The notes: generated from the sequence alone by a model not told the origin. A stretch of DNA of 60,000 bases from Adiantum capillus-veneris (GCA_014529385.2 CM043953.1:88530342-88590341); one strand, 5' to 3'; numbered from the stretch's first letter, positions 44,501 to 56,144 are shown. A program made the numbers and translations.

Positions 44501-44544
<44 letters not shown>
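44501..44544 (+). repeat. (GA)n microsatellite at a LINE 3' end
   Basis: Pure GA repeat immediately left of the 3' end of the truncated LINE. Confidence 0.9.
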
Positions 44545-44547
<3 letters not shown>

Positions 44548-44555
44548 GGATAGAT

Positions 44556-45309
44556 AGTTCTATTATCGTCCTCGGAGGTCAAATATGACCTATGGGACCA
44601 AATGAACATGTCACATGGTGTGAGTGGAGGTCATAAGTGACTCTCGATGCTCGAAAATGGTTAAAATGAGCATCGCAATAGAGAGTCCACATCGTGGTTG
44701 GGAGAGGAAGGTATGTAGGGAGAGCTCGTGGCTGAATTATGGGGAAAAGAGGACCTAATGTGGTCAAAAGTTGAGCACTCAAGTAGTGTGTGGTACTCAC
44801 TACTCTCACACTTGACGAGGGCATAAGGTGCAAAGTTGATGAGACTCCTTGCCAGTGCCCTAATGTCCTCTCTCGCAGCGTAGAGAATGCGAGCTAAGAC
44901 GAATGGAGGCAATAGTGCGGATCGCACTCAATGGGATGGGCTCAAGGATGTAGGGATGGGTTCGGTTATCGCGCTCGGAGAAGAAGAGAGATTTGTAGTT
45001 TGGAGCAATGTGTGTGGTGTAATGGGCTGAAGCGAGAACCTCCGGATTTCTCTCAAGCCGTGACACATTGGAGTTGTAAGAAGGCCTCATTAATTTGGGA
45101 GTTGATTGATGCATCCTTGACCAAGTGACATGCATCCCATCTTCCAAACCATTTATTGATGTCAAGCATCCACCCCGAGCTTAGTATTTTGCTCTTGCAT
45201 GTCTTTTGGACCTTTTGACTTTCTTCATATGCGATTCTAGGAAGTCGATACAAAGGGCTACATTGTGTCTTAAGCATGTATTCCAACCCTTTGCATGCCC
45301 AACATGCAA

Positions 45310-45311
<2 letters not shown>
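44556..45311 (-). mobile_element. 5'-truncated LINE copy
   Basis: It is homologous to the 3' end of the long LINE (45665-46400): both share TATTATCGTCCTC(G/A)GAGG, the His/Cys-rich C-terminal coding part (AHYTTHIAPNYKSLFF versus IHYTTHIAPNYKTMFF) and the same order. Only the last 0.75 kb remains, as expected from incomplete target-primed reverse transcription. It is flanked by (GA)n tracts on both sides. Confidence 0.8.

Positions 45312-45369
<58 letters not shown>
45311..45369 (+). repeat. (GA)n microsatellite
   Basis: About 57 bp of GA repeat at the truncated 5' end of the short LINE copy. Confidence 0.95.
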
Positions 45370-45373
<4 letters not shown>

Positions 45374-45504
45374 ACCACAGCTTAGAACAACATTGCACAA
45401 GGTGACAATGGTGAAGGTCTTGCTGTTCTTTAGAACAAACCAAATTCTACATATACTTGCAGGTATGAGAGAGAGACATAGAGAGGGAAGTAGATTAAGG
45501 GCAG

Positions 45505-45507
<3 letters not shown>

Positions 45508-45557
<50 letters not shown>
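45508..45557 (+). repeat. (GA)n microsatellite
   Basis: About 50 bp of GA repeat about 100 bp left of the long LINE 3' end. Confidence 0.95.
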
Positions 45558-45560
<3 letters not shown>

Positions 45561-45839
45561 GTGAGAGTTGGTGTGTGTGTGTGTGCGTGCGCTAAAGATG
45601 AAATGGTATACTATACTAACCACTTCATAAGCCCAAAATGATGTGTGCCCATGACTTTGACTAGTTTCCTTTATTATCGTCCTCAGAGGTCAAATATGAC
45701 CTATGGGACTAGAGTTACATGTTATGTAGTATGTGTATGGCTGATGAGTGACTCTGGATGCTCCAAAATCATGGTGATGAGAGTCGCAATGGAGAGCCCA
45801 CACTTTGGATGGGAGAGGAAAGTGTGTAGGTCTAAGTTA

Positions 45840-48800
45840 TGGCTGAAAATGTAAGAGAAGCAAGTTCGGATGTGACCAAAAGCTGAGCACTCTAGTAGTG
45901 TGTGGTACTCAGACTCTCAAACTTGTAGTGAACATAATGTGCACAGTCGATTTGACTCTTCTCCATTGGCCCAACGCACTGTCTCACATCGAAGGAAATG
46001 GGAGCTAAGCCGAATGGCAGCGATAGTACGTATCGCCAACAAGGGGATAGGCTCAAGCATGTAAGTGTGAGTACAGTTTCTCTTTCAGCAAAGAACATGG
46101 TTTTGTAGTTGGGGGCAATATGGGTGGTGTAATGTATGAAGCATGACCCACCGGATTTCTCCCAAGCCGTAATACATTGGTGTTGTAGAAAAGCTTCATT
46201 CACTTGGGAGATCATAATGTGGAAAGGGCAATGCATCCCATCTCCCAAACCACTCTTTATGTCTTGCATCCATCCCGTGCTCAAGATCTTGCTTTTATGT
46301 ATCTTTTGAACTTTTTTGGTTGCTTCCCATGCAATTGTAGAAGTCGATGTAATGGGTTTTGGCGCATCTTTATCATGTACTCCACAACCCTTTCCATGCC
46401 CATAACCTCAATTGGAAGACATCTCGACTCAAGAAGTAGAGCGTATATGGTGTTTGTGTCTTCACTTGAAGAAAGTTTGTAAGAAAACACATTTGGACAT
46501 TCTCAAACTCTTTCCAATTAGACTTTGAGATTCTCCCTCCCCACACTTCAACTCCATAAAGAAGAATTGGTGTCACCAATGCATCAAAAAGATACTTCTT
46601 AAGAACCCAACACTTGATGTTTCCTGCATTACACATGTTCTCAAATGCATAATATTCTCTCTTTCCCACTTCCAAACGACGCATAGCATATTCATGCCAC
46701 TTGTGATTGGACGGAACCTCAAGGCCAAGGTACTTAAAGCTCTCAACAACTTCAAGTGTCTCCTTGTTGTGCACAATGCATGGCTTCTCCTTATGGTTGG
46801 TTTTCACAAGCATAACCTTTGTTTTGGATTCATTCACAATTAGCCCACTATGCAAGCAAAAGTTCTCAAGGACAACCTTAAGCTTTTGTGCATCTTCTAA
46901 AGTGTGTGCTAGAAGCACTACATCATCCACATACAACAAAAGCATGATTACCGCATTGCAAATAGTGACCTATTCAATGTCTTCTTTTTGCATAAAATCA
47001 AGTACCATTTGTTCCAATTGATCAATGCATAGACCAAAGAGAGTTGGTGACAACGGACATCCTTGTTTAACCCTAGTAGTGCTTACAATTTTTTTTGAAA
47101 TTTCTCTTCCCATGCGCAATTGACAAATCACCTTCTCATAGATTCGAGAAACCGCAAGCATAAACTCACTTGGCACTTGGAGTTCTTCCATCGTTCTCCA
47201 AAAATTGTTACGTGGAATCATATCAAAGGCTTTTTTAAAGTCCACAAAACAACAATACAATCGCTTGCCTTTCAATCGAATTTCCTCCATGAGAACATGA
47301 AGAGTGATAAGATGATCAATGGTGCTAAGGCATCGCCAAAAACCCACTTGTCCCTTTGCACGCTTGTCATTATCTTCAACCCAATCACTCAATTTCATCT
47401 CCATTATGCACCCAAACAAATTTTCCATATGAGACCCAATCATTATAGTCCGGTAGTTGTTTACATTCTTTACATCCCCTCCTTTATGCAAAGGCTTAAC
47501 CCAAACAGTACTCCAATCATAAGGCATACCATGTTGAAGTGCAAGGTTGAACATATCACACATCAACTCATGGGTAAAATCTCCCGTCCATTTGATCATC
47601 TCCGGATTGATACCTTAAAGATCTCCCGCTTTGCGAGTGGCCAAATTTTCAAGCCTACCGCATACATCCTCAATAGTAAAAAAAGAGGGCATACGTGAGA
47701 GTGAACCATAAAATGGTATTTTCTCAGCATTTGCTTGCTCATATAATTGCCTACAATGTGTGTACATATCCACAAGACTCAAGTTACCAAAATTCTCAAC
47801 CCGTTTGCCCCTCAAGTTTCTCCAAAATCTTCGCATGCATGTGCCTTTTCTTGGACTTGAAAAAGTTGTTGCTTTACTATCTTCTTCTCTTCTTTTGAAT
47901 CGATGCCTTATATGTTTGCAAATCACTTTGATAGTTGTCTTTGTCCATAGTTGCATCAAGATTTATCAAGGACTTTCAAGCATCTTGACATTCTTTATCA
48001 AACCACCTTTTAAGTGATCTATCTTTGTTGATACCATGGAGATGCTTTATAGCAAAGCATTCTTCGGCACAAGAACAAATAACTTTCTTGAAAGCTTCAC
48101 ATTTAGTATCCAATGGTGCATCATGTTGAAGTTTCTTTATCCATAATTTTGCTCAACCATCTCAATGTACATTGGTGCCCGTTTGAAATCCATACATAGT
48201 GATAATTTCTCTTTTCTTTGGCTAAGATTATCATGCTTAGTTGCTTCTCCATATGAAAGGTCAATACATAAGGTGCAATGGTCGGATTTCAAGGACCATT
48301 GGCCAAATATAAAACTCTTTATATGATACATGATGGCTTCGGAGAGTAGCATATAGTCAATCACACTGTCCCCATTATGTCTCCTACATGTAAATCCATT
48401 GGTTCCACTCCACAAAGATACACCATTGGCAATGAGCATACCCATACTATTACACATGTGTAAAAGTAACTTTCCATAGTGATTCGGCTCTTTCTCATCC
48501 ATTGAAGAACGATCATACAAATGAACTTCCTCCAACTCCCTTGAAATGTATGGCATATCAAATTGTTGAGTATCATGTTGCAATGTTTTTGTGCGAGCAT
48601 TCATATCCCCAAATACAATAACATCTCCTTCACCTTTGAAATAAACAATGTCCTCTTCTAAATCAAAAAATGGCTGATCTCTATCCATACAAGCATAAAA
48701 GGGGGAGTCATGATGAGGAATGTAGCAACCGGCTACAAAAATGGGTGCTCTTTTTGGTGTCATAATTTTCATCCATACATAAAGTTTGTACTTGTTATCT

Positions 48801-49075
48801 TTCACAATTGATACAAAATCTTCCAATCCTTTCTTAACCATACATGCTACCCCTCCTTGTCCTCTTCGTTGCTTAAGATTCTTTGACCACATCAATGAAT
48901 GCGCATTGTAATTCTCCAAGCCATTAATCCTTTGTGTATCATGCTCCCAAGTTTCAATAAGAAGTACAACATCAGCTTTGCTTGTTATTTCATCAATGCC
49001 AATCCCCGCATTCCATGTGTATCCATTACAATTCCAAAAGCATATTTTCAATTGTAACTCGGTCTCATAGATCAC
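45840..49075 (-). pseudogene. LINE ORF2: endonuclease and reverse transcriptase (broken)
   Basis: The start MIYETELQLKICFWNCNGY at 49075 opens an endonuclease with LLIETWEHD, VIFGDMNARTK, NGDSVIDYMLLSE and LKSDHCTLC, matching the AP endonuclease order (Glu, GDxN, DYxL, SDH). It stops at 48137. Frames then change several times. Reverse transcriptase is clear at 47599-46970 (CCFVDFKKAFDMIPRNNF, STTRVKQGCPLSPTLFGL) and continues at 46945 with MLLLYVDDVVLLAH and a thumb-like segment (YLGLEVPSNHKWHEYA). The C-terminal part to about 45890 is out of frame. It would nick DNA and copy its RNA at the nick; as read it is inactive. Confidence 0.88.
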
Positions 49076-49079
49076 GCAT

Positions 49080-49795
49080 CCCTATTTTCTCGAGGGACTT
49101 GCCTTCTCCTTGGGCACATTTTCTTCATGAGAGATCTCCTTGGTTTTCTTATTCTTTTCCTCATATGCCTTGCGACGCATATTTTGTTGCTTAATAGTGC
49201 GATCTTCACATACAAAATATTTTGTATCCCTGAAATAGATCCAACTATTATCAAGGATAATCTTTCACTTGGTCTCATCCGGAATGGTGCATACAATTGG
49301 CCATTCTCCTTGAGCGAGGAGCTCCTTGCTTCCCCACTCTATGTGCTCCATAGACCATAACTCTGGACATGCCAACGTGGGTTTTGAAGAAATCTTCGAT
49401 AACAATGGCAAGAGAAGGAGATGTCTCTAGCTTCTCTTCGGGAATTCCATGAATAACAACATTCTTGAAACGTCGCTCCCGTTCCTTCAACTCCTCCACA
49501 TCCACATTCTCAAAATTCTTTGTTTGAACCATATCTTGCATGAGTGAGGAACTAGAAACCACATTGCTACCACATACATCAACCCAAGACTTGTTTGTGC
49601 ATACATTTTTCATGTCTCATACATCCCGGCTCATGGTGTCAAGTTTCTCCTCTTCCAATACATGGTCATGCTCTACTTTTCTCATCTGCTCCTTCAAAGC
49701 ATTCAAGTCCACAAGACAACATTTACATTCCTTGACTTCCTTGTCAAGTTGCATCAAACGTTGGTACAGCCAAAGTGTCGACTCTAGAAGGTGAC
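49080..49795 (-). pseudogene. LINE ORF1 (coiled coil plus RRM-like domain)
   Basis: On the minus strand a short coiled coil (QLDKEVKECKCCLVDLNALK) is followed by a TGA near 49616. Then ELKERERRFKNVVIHGIPEE, the typical start of the L1 ORF1 RRM-like domain, is at about 49480. A frameshift near 49290 leads to KYFVCEDRTIKQQNMRRKAYEE and a basic tail. This order is that of L1-type ORF1 RNA-binding proteins. It lies just upstream of ORF2, as expected. Confidence 0.7.
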
Positions 49796-50591
49796 ATAGA
49801 CAGATATGTGCAGGCTAGTAGAAGCTTAGCAAAAGGTTGGAGCGGCTAGGAAGATCATGGGATGACAAGCAGCAATAGAAATGTATGCCTGATGCGGTCT
49901 ATAGGCCAATGAAGGCTCCATGAGGGGCTAATTGGGGAAGCAAATGAAGGAGGTGCAAAGTGTAGCTTTTGGGTCCAGAAATGTAGAGCTTGAAGTGTTG
50001 AAGAAGCAAGTCCAAACGGCTCATCAAAACAAGCTACGGAGTTCAAGTTATGGCCGGTTGAAGTTTTGTTGGGGGCTACGTTGGGTGCCCAGTTGGCCAC
50101 ATGGGGAATCGTGCCATCTGATGCCTTTTGAGCCCAGACAAAGTTCTACAATAGGGTATACATCATACGGGGCTAGCAAGAAGTGACTGCATATAAAAAA
50201 CGGAGCCCGAAGCGGAAAGATATGGAAGCCGAAAGTTTGGGTGCCTTTGTTCGAAGTTGATTGCATATGATTTGATCACTTTTTGAGACCTCGGTTAGAG
50301 GTCTTCCTAGATTGTGGATGAGATGGGAGCTATGAGGCTTGGAGTTGGAGATAGGAGGTCTTAGTTGGCCTTGACTTCTTGGGAGTCAGGTCATCAGGTG
50401 GTATTTGGCGAGCACTGCAAGTTGGAGGAAACAAAGCTTTTTTAAAGGTGGTTTTTGTTTTTTTTCAAAATCCTTAAGAGGCTAGGGCCTTGTGGTGCTG
50501 CCATGTGGCACTCTAAAATCCCATATGCGCAGTAAGGATGCTGAGTTGAAGGGTATAAAAGCTGGGGCATGTCCCCCTTCACTAGCATGGT

Positions 50592-50593
<2 letters not shown>

Positions 50594-50623
<30 letters not shown>
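50594..50623 (+). repeat. (GA)n microsatellite
   Basis: About 30 bp of GA repeat, 35 bp after a TATAAAAG box. Confidence 0.9.
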
Positions 50624-50625
<2 letters not shown>

Positions 50626-50903
50626 CTCTTGTTGGGGAGCTATGGCGTCACCTGTCGGCGCTGTGTTGGTGGCTCTGGTTAGCCGTTGCGCGGCGGCGCT
50701 GCCGTCCTGGTGGCGAATTTGAATGAAACGGGTGTTGGTGCTCTGCATCGATGGCACGCTCATGGGAGGTGATGCAGTGATGACGTGGCTAGACTAAGGA
50801 GGTTTCGTGCGCGCCGGCCCCCCTTTTTTGAAGGCAAAGTGAGTGCCTCACCCCCCCAATAGCGACATCCCTACTGCTCATGGAGGGGAGGGGTCGTGCC
50901 AAC

Positions 50904-50905
<2 letters not shown>

Positions 50906-50974
<69 letters not shown>
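50906..50974 (+). repeat. (GA)n microsatellite
   Basis: About 69 bp of pure GA repeat. Confidence 0.95.
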
Positions 50975-50975
<1 letters not shown>

Positions 50976-51289
50976 ATGAGCCTAGGAACATGTCAAGAGG
51001 AGAGTCACACGCCGATGGACAATAAGTAGGAGAGGAGAAAATTGAGAAGTTCAAGGTGCTTAGCCCGCCACAAAAATCCTAGATCAAGCAAGAGGGAAAG
51101 CATATCCAAGGGGTATCTAAGTACAAGGTTGGAAAATTGAGCGAACAAATCATAGAGGCACCATGCAAATACCAAACACCAAGAAAGTGCCAAGTGGTGG
51201 CCATGCAAGGGAATTTCTAAAGGAAGCTCTAGTTAACTGTACTAGCTAGGTAGCTCTTGTTTTTTTCATTTTTAGCCTTAGCTAAGCCT

Positions 51290-51784
51290 TATAAAAGGGC
51301 ATAGAAGTGATTTTTTAAGGGCTTTTTGGCCAGAGAGAGTGATTGGAGTTTTTCAAGCCTGTGTATTGCAAGCTTGCCATTGGAGCTGCATACTTTATTG
51401 TACTATTCTCCTATGCAACAATACCAAAAATTTGCGCCTACTTGTTGTGTTGCTTCTCCCCATCCCCCTCCTTTTCTCTTGCTCTTTGTGTACTTGCCGG
51501 TGTTTGCAAAGGGTTTGCCTGCAGTTTGAAGGGTGTCACTAAGAGGGCAGAATTGGGGTGTCTTGTGAGCCGGAAAGGGTGAGTTGAGCAGTGTGGGTGT
51601 GTTTGTGTTGCAAGGTGTTTTTTTGGAAGGTGGGAGTCTGTTGTTGGGTATGCTAAAGTGGAATTGTTAGTGCAAATTATCCAATTTGAAGTTGTTATTA
51701 GAGAGGTTAGGGGTTCTGTGGAATCTCTGGGCTATAGAGAGGCAAATATTTTGTGTTCTTGTGTGTTCTCTATTCCCCTCTCCA
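51290..51784 (+). repeat. 3' part of the LTR of a second Tat-like lineage
   Basis: A TATAAAAG box is at 51290-51297, and the LTR ends CCCCTCTCCA at 51784 just before the primer site. The left boundary and a second LTR are not found. Confidence 0.55.
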
Positions 51785-51789
51785 TCTTT

Positions 51790-51808
51790 TGGTGCCCCCA
51801 CTGAGGAG
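51790..51808 (+). other. Primer binding site of the second Tat-like lineage
   Basis: TTTTGGTGCCCCCACTGAGG spans 51787-51806 and is identical to the site after 3128, although the LTRs of the two elements are unrelated. Confidence 0.7.
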
Positions 51809-51861
51809 CACTTGATTGCTTGTTGGTGTTAATCAAAGACGGTTGTTTCCATCAAGGAGAG

Positions 51862-52980
51862 ATGGCAACGCATAGTTATGGACCATTTTTCACCGGAGAA
51901 GAAGATCCGGAAGAATGGATGGCAGATTTCGAGCTATATATGCTATCACTGCATATGACAAATAAAGATAGCAAATTGCAAATGATTCCGCTGTTGATGC
52001 GGGGAAGAGCAAAGAGGAGGTTCTATGCTTTGGAAGGAGAGCCAAGACTTAAGTGGCCGGCGTTGCGGGCCCATTTTCTACATGATTTTCAAAAAGAGGT
52101 ATCTCTTGCCAATTTGGATGCAAGGTTGAAAAATTTGAAGCAGGACGTGAATGAGGAATTTGGTGTCTTCCTCACCCGCTTCAAAGAGTAATGGAGGGAC
52201 TTTGCAATGGCCATGCAGTTGGTGAATGGTGGTGAGCACTTTAAATTGGAAAAGTTTATGGCTTGTTTGCATCCCAAAGTTCGTGAAAAGTTGGATTTCA
52301 AGGGCTCGGAGAATTACAACAGGGCTGTTGCTATTGCAAAATCTAAAGGCCAGAAAATTAAAAAGAAGATTGAGCAAGGTGCGTTGGGGTACGAAGCGGT
52401 GATTACCAATCCGACCTCAAATTTGAGAGAAGACGTTCAAATGGAGAATCAGCCCAATCGAGGGGTAGAAACCATTCCTCAGAAATGGGTACATACAGTT
52501 CAAGATTTGTCTGAGAAAATGCAGGAGTTGCGTTTACGTGTTATGGATAGAGGTCAAACAAGGGTAGGAAGAGGCAGGGCCAGGCAATTGCCTGGTAGAT
52601 GTTACAATTGTGGAGAGGAGGGACACTATGCTCCAGATTTCCCTCACCCACCAAGGGAAAGGGACGGCATGTGTCCTCTGTTTGGTAGAGGCAGGGGTCA
52701 GGCACAATTTAATGGCCAAAGGGAGCAGCAAGCAGTTGAAAACCAAGCAGCACAGGCGGATCCGTCAGGTAATGATGAAGTGCAAAGGGTTAATATTATT
52801 GGTGTCGACAGGCAGGAGGTTGATATTATGGCCAATAAAAGATCACAAGGTGAAAGGGAGACCGAGATGGAACGTGAAACTAAAGCAAAGAAGGGGAAAG
52901 AAAATGTGAACGAAGGTAGAGAGCAGCCAGAGCAAAGCAGAAGAAGACCAAGATCAAGAATTATGCAAAAGGATTTTTAG
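51862..52980 (+). pseudogene. Gag of the second Tat-like lineage (one in-frame stop)
   Basis: It starts MATHSYGPFFTGEEDPEEWM and has the gag core (KWPALRAHFLHDFQKEVSLANLDARLKN is the conserved stretch, 52050-52140). A TAA at 52189-52191 interrupts an otherwise open frame. The knuckle is CYNCGEEGHYAPDF at about 52600, with the last Cys changed to Phe. A basic and Gln-rich tail follows, ending at TAG 52978. It resembles the young Tat element in layout but is far diverged. Confidence 0.8.
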
Positions 52981-53133
52981 TTGGGATGCGGTAATCCAGG
53001 ATATGATCTGGTAAGAGATGTTCAAAATCAAAAGGCTAACATCACCTTTGGGAATCTGCTTGCACTAAACCCTAAATTAAGGAGGCAGTGGTCAACCAAC
53101 GTTAGTACGAGGCTTCTTTGAGTAGGAGGAGGT

Positions 53134-53900
53134 GTGCATGCGGTACCGAATCTAGCCTTAAGGGTGAGGAGTCCGATCGATGTGCTTCTAGTGGTGGACG
53201 TTTTGCTTGAAAAGAAGAAGCATGTTCAAGCCTACATTGATGGTGGTGCCCAAGTCTGTGTCATCACCGAATCTGCTATGAGGGGTATTGCTATTAAAGC
53301 TGTTGTCAGATCTAATGTGCAAATGAGAATGGCCCCTGGGCGGTCACTTTTTAGAATGTGTATGCTATCACGTGAGTTAACCGGAGAGGATTATTAAAAG
53401 ATCAAAATGTATACATACAGAGGGGGGTGGGTTTTTTTTAAATAGGCACGTAGTGTAAATATAGTATGTATATTGAGGTATTATTAATAACCTCTTGAAC
53501 GCACGTGATATAGAAAGCTTTTGATAAGTGACCGCCCCGGGGGATGGCTAACCATGCGAAAGCTCGGTGTTTAGGAGTGGCATAGGATGTGAAGGTAAAG
53601 GTTATGGGAGTTGAATGCTTAATTGATTTTTTTGTCATGAAAGCAAGATAAAACGCTTATCCAATTATATTGGAAAGGCCATGGTTGTTGGAAATTGGGG
53701 CCAAGCAAGATTGGGAGACAGGGGTGTTTACTTTGCCGGATCGAGAAAATGAAGGACAAATTGTGTTGGATCTAAAGACCAAGGAGAGCCATTTTCATCC
53801 ATCAGTCGGGGAGATAATCGAGACTTCAGCACCAGTTACGAGTATAAAACTGATTCTACTTATGATGAAGGGTTAACCAGTGTCAAAGAGGAGGAGAACG
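53134..53900 (+). pseudogene. Protease region of the second Tat-like lineage, split by a DNA element
   Basis: YIDGGAQVCVITESAMRGI matches the protease DGGAQ segment of the young element. The frame breaks at VQMRMA, where the 210 bp inverted-repeat element enters, and resumes at MANHAKARCLGVA, homologous to MANNSKARCVGIC at about 5206. It then gives YPIILERPWLLEIGAKQDWE, the flap-end region. Two or more extra stops. Confidence 0.8.
53334..53543 (+). mobile_element. 210 bp inverted-repeat DNA element (MITE-like) with 5 bp target duplication
   Basis: The ends read CCCTGGGCGGTCACTT and AAGTGACCGCCCCGGGGG, which are inverted complements; similarity continues inward for about 60 bp, including TATCACGTG and CACGTGATA. 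ATGGC flanks both sides (53329-53333 and 53544-53548). Removing the element and one ATGGC restores the protease reading (VQMRMANHAKARC). No coding capacity. The superfamily is not assigned: a 5 bp duplication is unusual for plant MITEs. Confidence 0.75.
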
Positions 53901-53911
53901 ACAATGATTTA

Positions 53912-55014
53912 TTGAATCTGGATACAGATTTATTCGGAGTCACCGTCGACTCTACGTCCATTGCAAGGAAAGGTATGCAAGCCCCTGTTTGTAGTCTGAA
54001 GGCTAAAGAGATGGAAGATATGCTAGGTATAGATTTAACAAGGCAGGAGAAGGAAGGCTATATGGACCTATGTGAATCCTATCCCAACCTATTTGCGATA
54101 GAGTATAAAGAGCTGAGGGGAGCTAAAGGAGTGGAGCATCGGATCCTACTTAAAGAAGGATACATGCCAAAAGCACAGAAGCTTAGGAGGTTGGAAGGTA
54201 TTCAAAAGGAGGCTCTATGGCAAGATGTCAACAAGTTGCTCGAGGTAGGTATTATATATCCAGTGAAAGAGTCTGAGTGGGTTTCTCCTGTTGTCATTAC
54301 CCCAAAGAAAAATGGAAAATGGCGAGTATGTGTAGACTATAAGCCTTTGACCGATGTGACCAAGAAGAATCATTACCCTCTGCCATTTCAGGATGAGATT
54401 TTAAACCAGGTTGCCGACCATGAACGTTATTCTATTATGGATGGTTTTTCATGATATTTTTTGGTATTGCTTTAGAGGACCACCTAAAGACTACCTTCAT
54501 TTCTCCATGGGGGTGCTTTGCCTACCACAAGATGCCTTTTGGACTGGTGAATGCGTATGCTACGTTTCAAAATTGGATGAATAAGGTGTTTGGGCCATAC
54601 TTAGGTAAGTTTATCAGAGTTTTTATGGATGATATTGGTTGTTATAGTTCTCGGGAAGAACATTTGTCCAAGTTGAGGGTATGTTTTCAAAGGCTAGATG
54701 AAGAAGGAGGTCAATTGAATCCAAAGAAGTGCAAGTTGGCACAACCAAGGGCTCAGTTGTTGGGTCATGTGGTATCACAAAATGGAATAGAATTAGATCT
54801 AGAGAAGGTGAAGGCATTGGTTCTTATGAAGCCTCACACCAGTGCGACGTGGTTGGCATTGTTCGTGCATAAGTTAAATTATTTATCCCGCTTCTTTTGG
54901 ATTTTGTCTCGATATGTGTACCCTCTTCAAAAAAGGGCTCAACAGGTGCATGGATTGCAATGGGATGAGGAAGCTCAAGAGGCATTTGACAAAGTGAAGG
55001 GTATTCTGTGTTAG
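53912..55014 (+). pseudogene. Reverse transcriptase of the second Tat-like lineage (frameshifted)
   Basis: KNGKWRVCVDYKPLTDVTKK and DEILNQVADHERYSIMDGFS correspond to the young element. The frame shifts near 54451, losing the GYFQI codons. It resumes with LKTTFISPWGCFAYHKMPFGL and the active-site VFMDDIGCYSS. It ends in the connection to RNase H. Confidence 0.85.
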
Positions 55015-55960
55015 CTACCTACAGTGTGCCTATTTACTTCAAAAGCAGGGTCATTAGTCCAGGGGAAACTACTTATACGGAGGCTGAACAGTGGGTGATG
55101 GCTTTAGTCTTTGCTTGCAAAAAGTTCAAAGTGTATTTGATTGTTCAAAAATTTTATGTGTTGATTGCCTGAAGTGGTGCTACACTTGAAGGCAGGGAAA
55201 CGAATCATGAAGTGGGTGATAGAGCTTCAAGAGTTTGAGTTTGAGCTCAAAGTGGATCACACAAGTCGGTCTCATTTGGCGGATATCCTAGTCAACAAGG
55301 AGGTCAAATTACCAATTTATCCAAGAGTAGTGCAAGAGGAGGACAAGGAGGAACCTGACTTGGAAGGGGCCTTCACTATGTGGTTTGATGGCGCTTACAA
55401 AAGGGTAACACAAAAAGCAGGTGGAGGTGTGGTCATTCAAGATCCGCACGACACATTTAGTTTTTCCAAAGCTTACGACTTGGAAGAGGTGCATACCAAC
55501 AATGAGGCGGAGTATCTTACTCTACATCTGGGACTAAAGCAGTGTATTGAGTTTGGCATATAAGGGTTAGTCGTAAAAGGTGATGCTCTACTGGTTATCA
55601 AACAACTTTTGGGCCAATGGCAGGTAAAGAGGGACTCTCTCAAGAAGTGGTTTTTCTCTATAAAGAAGTTGTTGAATTTTTTTGAGTATGTGGCAGTGGC
55701 TACTTATACAGGTAGAGAGACTTTGAAAGATATTGATGATTTCTTGAGTACATGTCAGTGTTCTGAAGGGATTTCCAAGATACAAAAGAGGAGAGTTGTT
55801 CAAAGAGCTCGAAAGTTCACTGTGATTGGAGAGGATGTTATGATGCATGGTAGAGATGGGATGCTACATCAAGTCCTTTACAAGAAGGAGATCGGTTTGG
55901 TATTGGAGGAGTGCCATGAAGAAAGCGATCATCAAGGTAAGGATCAAGTCTTGTTTCGTA
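55015..55960 (+). pseudogene. Dual RNase H region and truncated integrase start
   Basis: The first RNase H is badly decayed (remnants ITEAEQWVMALVFACKKF-like and KWVIELQEFEFELKV). The second, archaeal-type domain is readable: MWFDGAYKRVTQKAGGG, NNEAEYLTLHLGLK, a stop at 55561, KGDALLVIKQLLGQW and KDIDDFLS. The integrase finger begins EECHEESDHQGKDQVLFRI and is cut off near 55960. There is no downstream integrase or LTR. Confidence 0.8.
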
Positions 55961-56072
55961 TCTTAACACTAGTTCTGTAATTGGACACTTAAGTGTCTTC
56001 TTTTCCTTCCACGTTTTGGCAATTTATTTATCAAGCTAGAAAGAATTTTTTTATACCTTGCTTCTACCACAG

Positions 56073-56144
56073 GTTGGTTATGAAGCAAAGAAAACACTGG
56101 ATTTTTCTCCATGTCAAAATACAATCCGTATGGATAGAATTATG
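56073..56144 (+). CDS. Candidate host-gene exon (24 codons)
   Basis: A pyrimidine-rich stretch with CCACAG precedes, and a strong donor (ATG|GTAAGTT) follows, a 72 nt open segment that reads VGYEAKKTLDFSPCQNTIRM and ends DRIM. It fits codon phase 0 at both ends. Neither flank looks like a transposon. I do not recognise the protein. The evidence is splice-site consensus and an open frame, both of which can occur by chance. Confidence 0.35.

Larger units (their letters stand above)
45655..49795 (-). mobile_element. Long non-LTR retrotransposon (LINE, AP-endonuclease type)
   Basis: Reading right to left: a coiled-coil plus RRM-like ORF1, then ORF2 with AP-type endonuclease, reverse transcriptase and a His/Cys-rich C-terminus. 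There are no LTRs. The 3' end is defined by the shared start of similarity with the copy at 44556. No poly(A) tail is obvious. The 5' end near 49795 is set only by where coding-like sequence stops. Confidence 0.88.
49796..51289 (+). repeat. LTR-like non-coding region of uncertain extent
   Basis: I see no gene. It holds a TATAAAAG box at 50554-50561 followed by a (GA)n tract, a GC-rich patch (50640-50830) and a second long (GA)n. It may contain one LTR of another element plus the U3 of the element that follows. Boundaries are not visible. Confidence 0.3.

Noticed and set aside
45276-45560. Open frame rich in Arg-Glu repeats
   Set aside because: Translation of two (GA)n tracts and the spacer between them.
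53366-53510. Smaller 141 bp Stowaway-like element with TA duplication (TCACGTG ends)
   Set aside because: The inverted repeat extends outward to 53334 and 53543, and only the outer boundaries with ATGGC restore the homologous protein.
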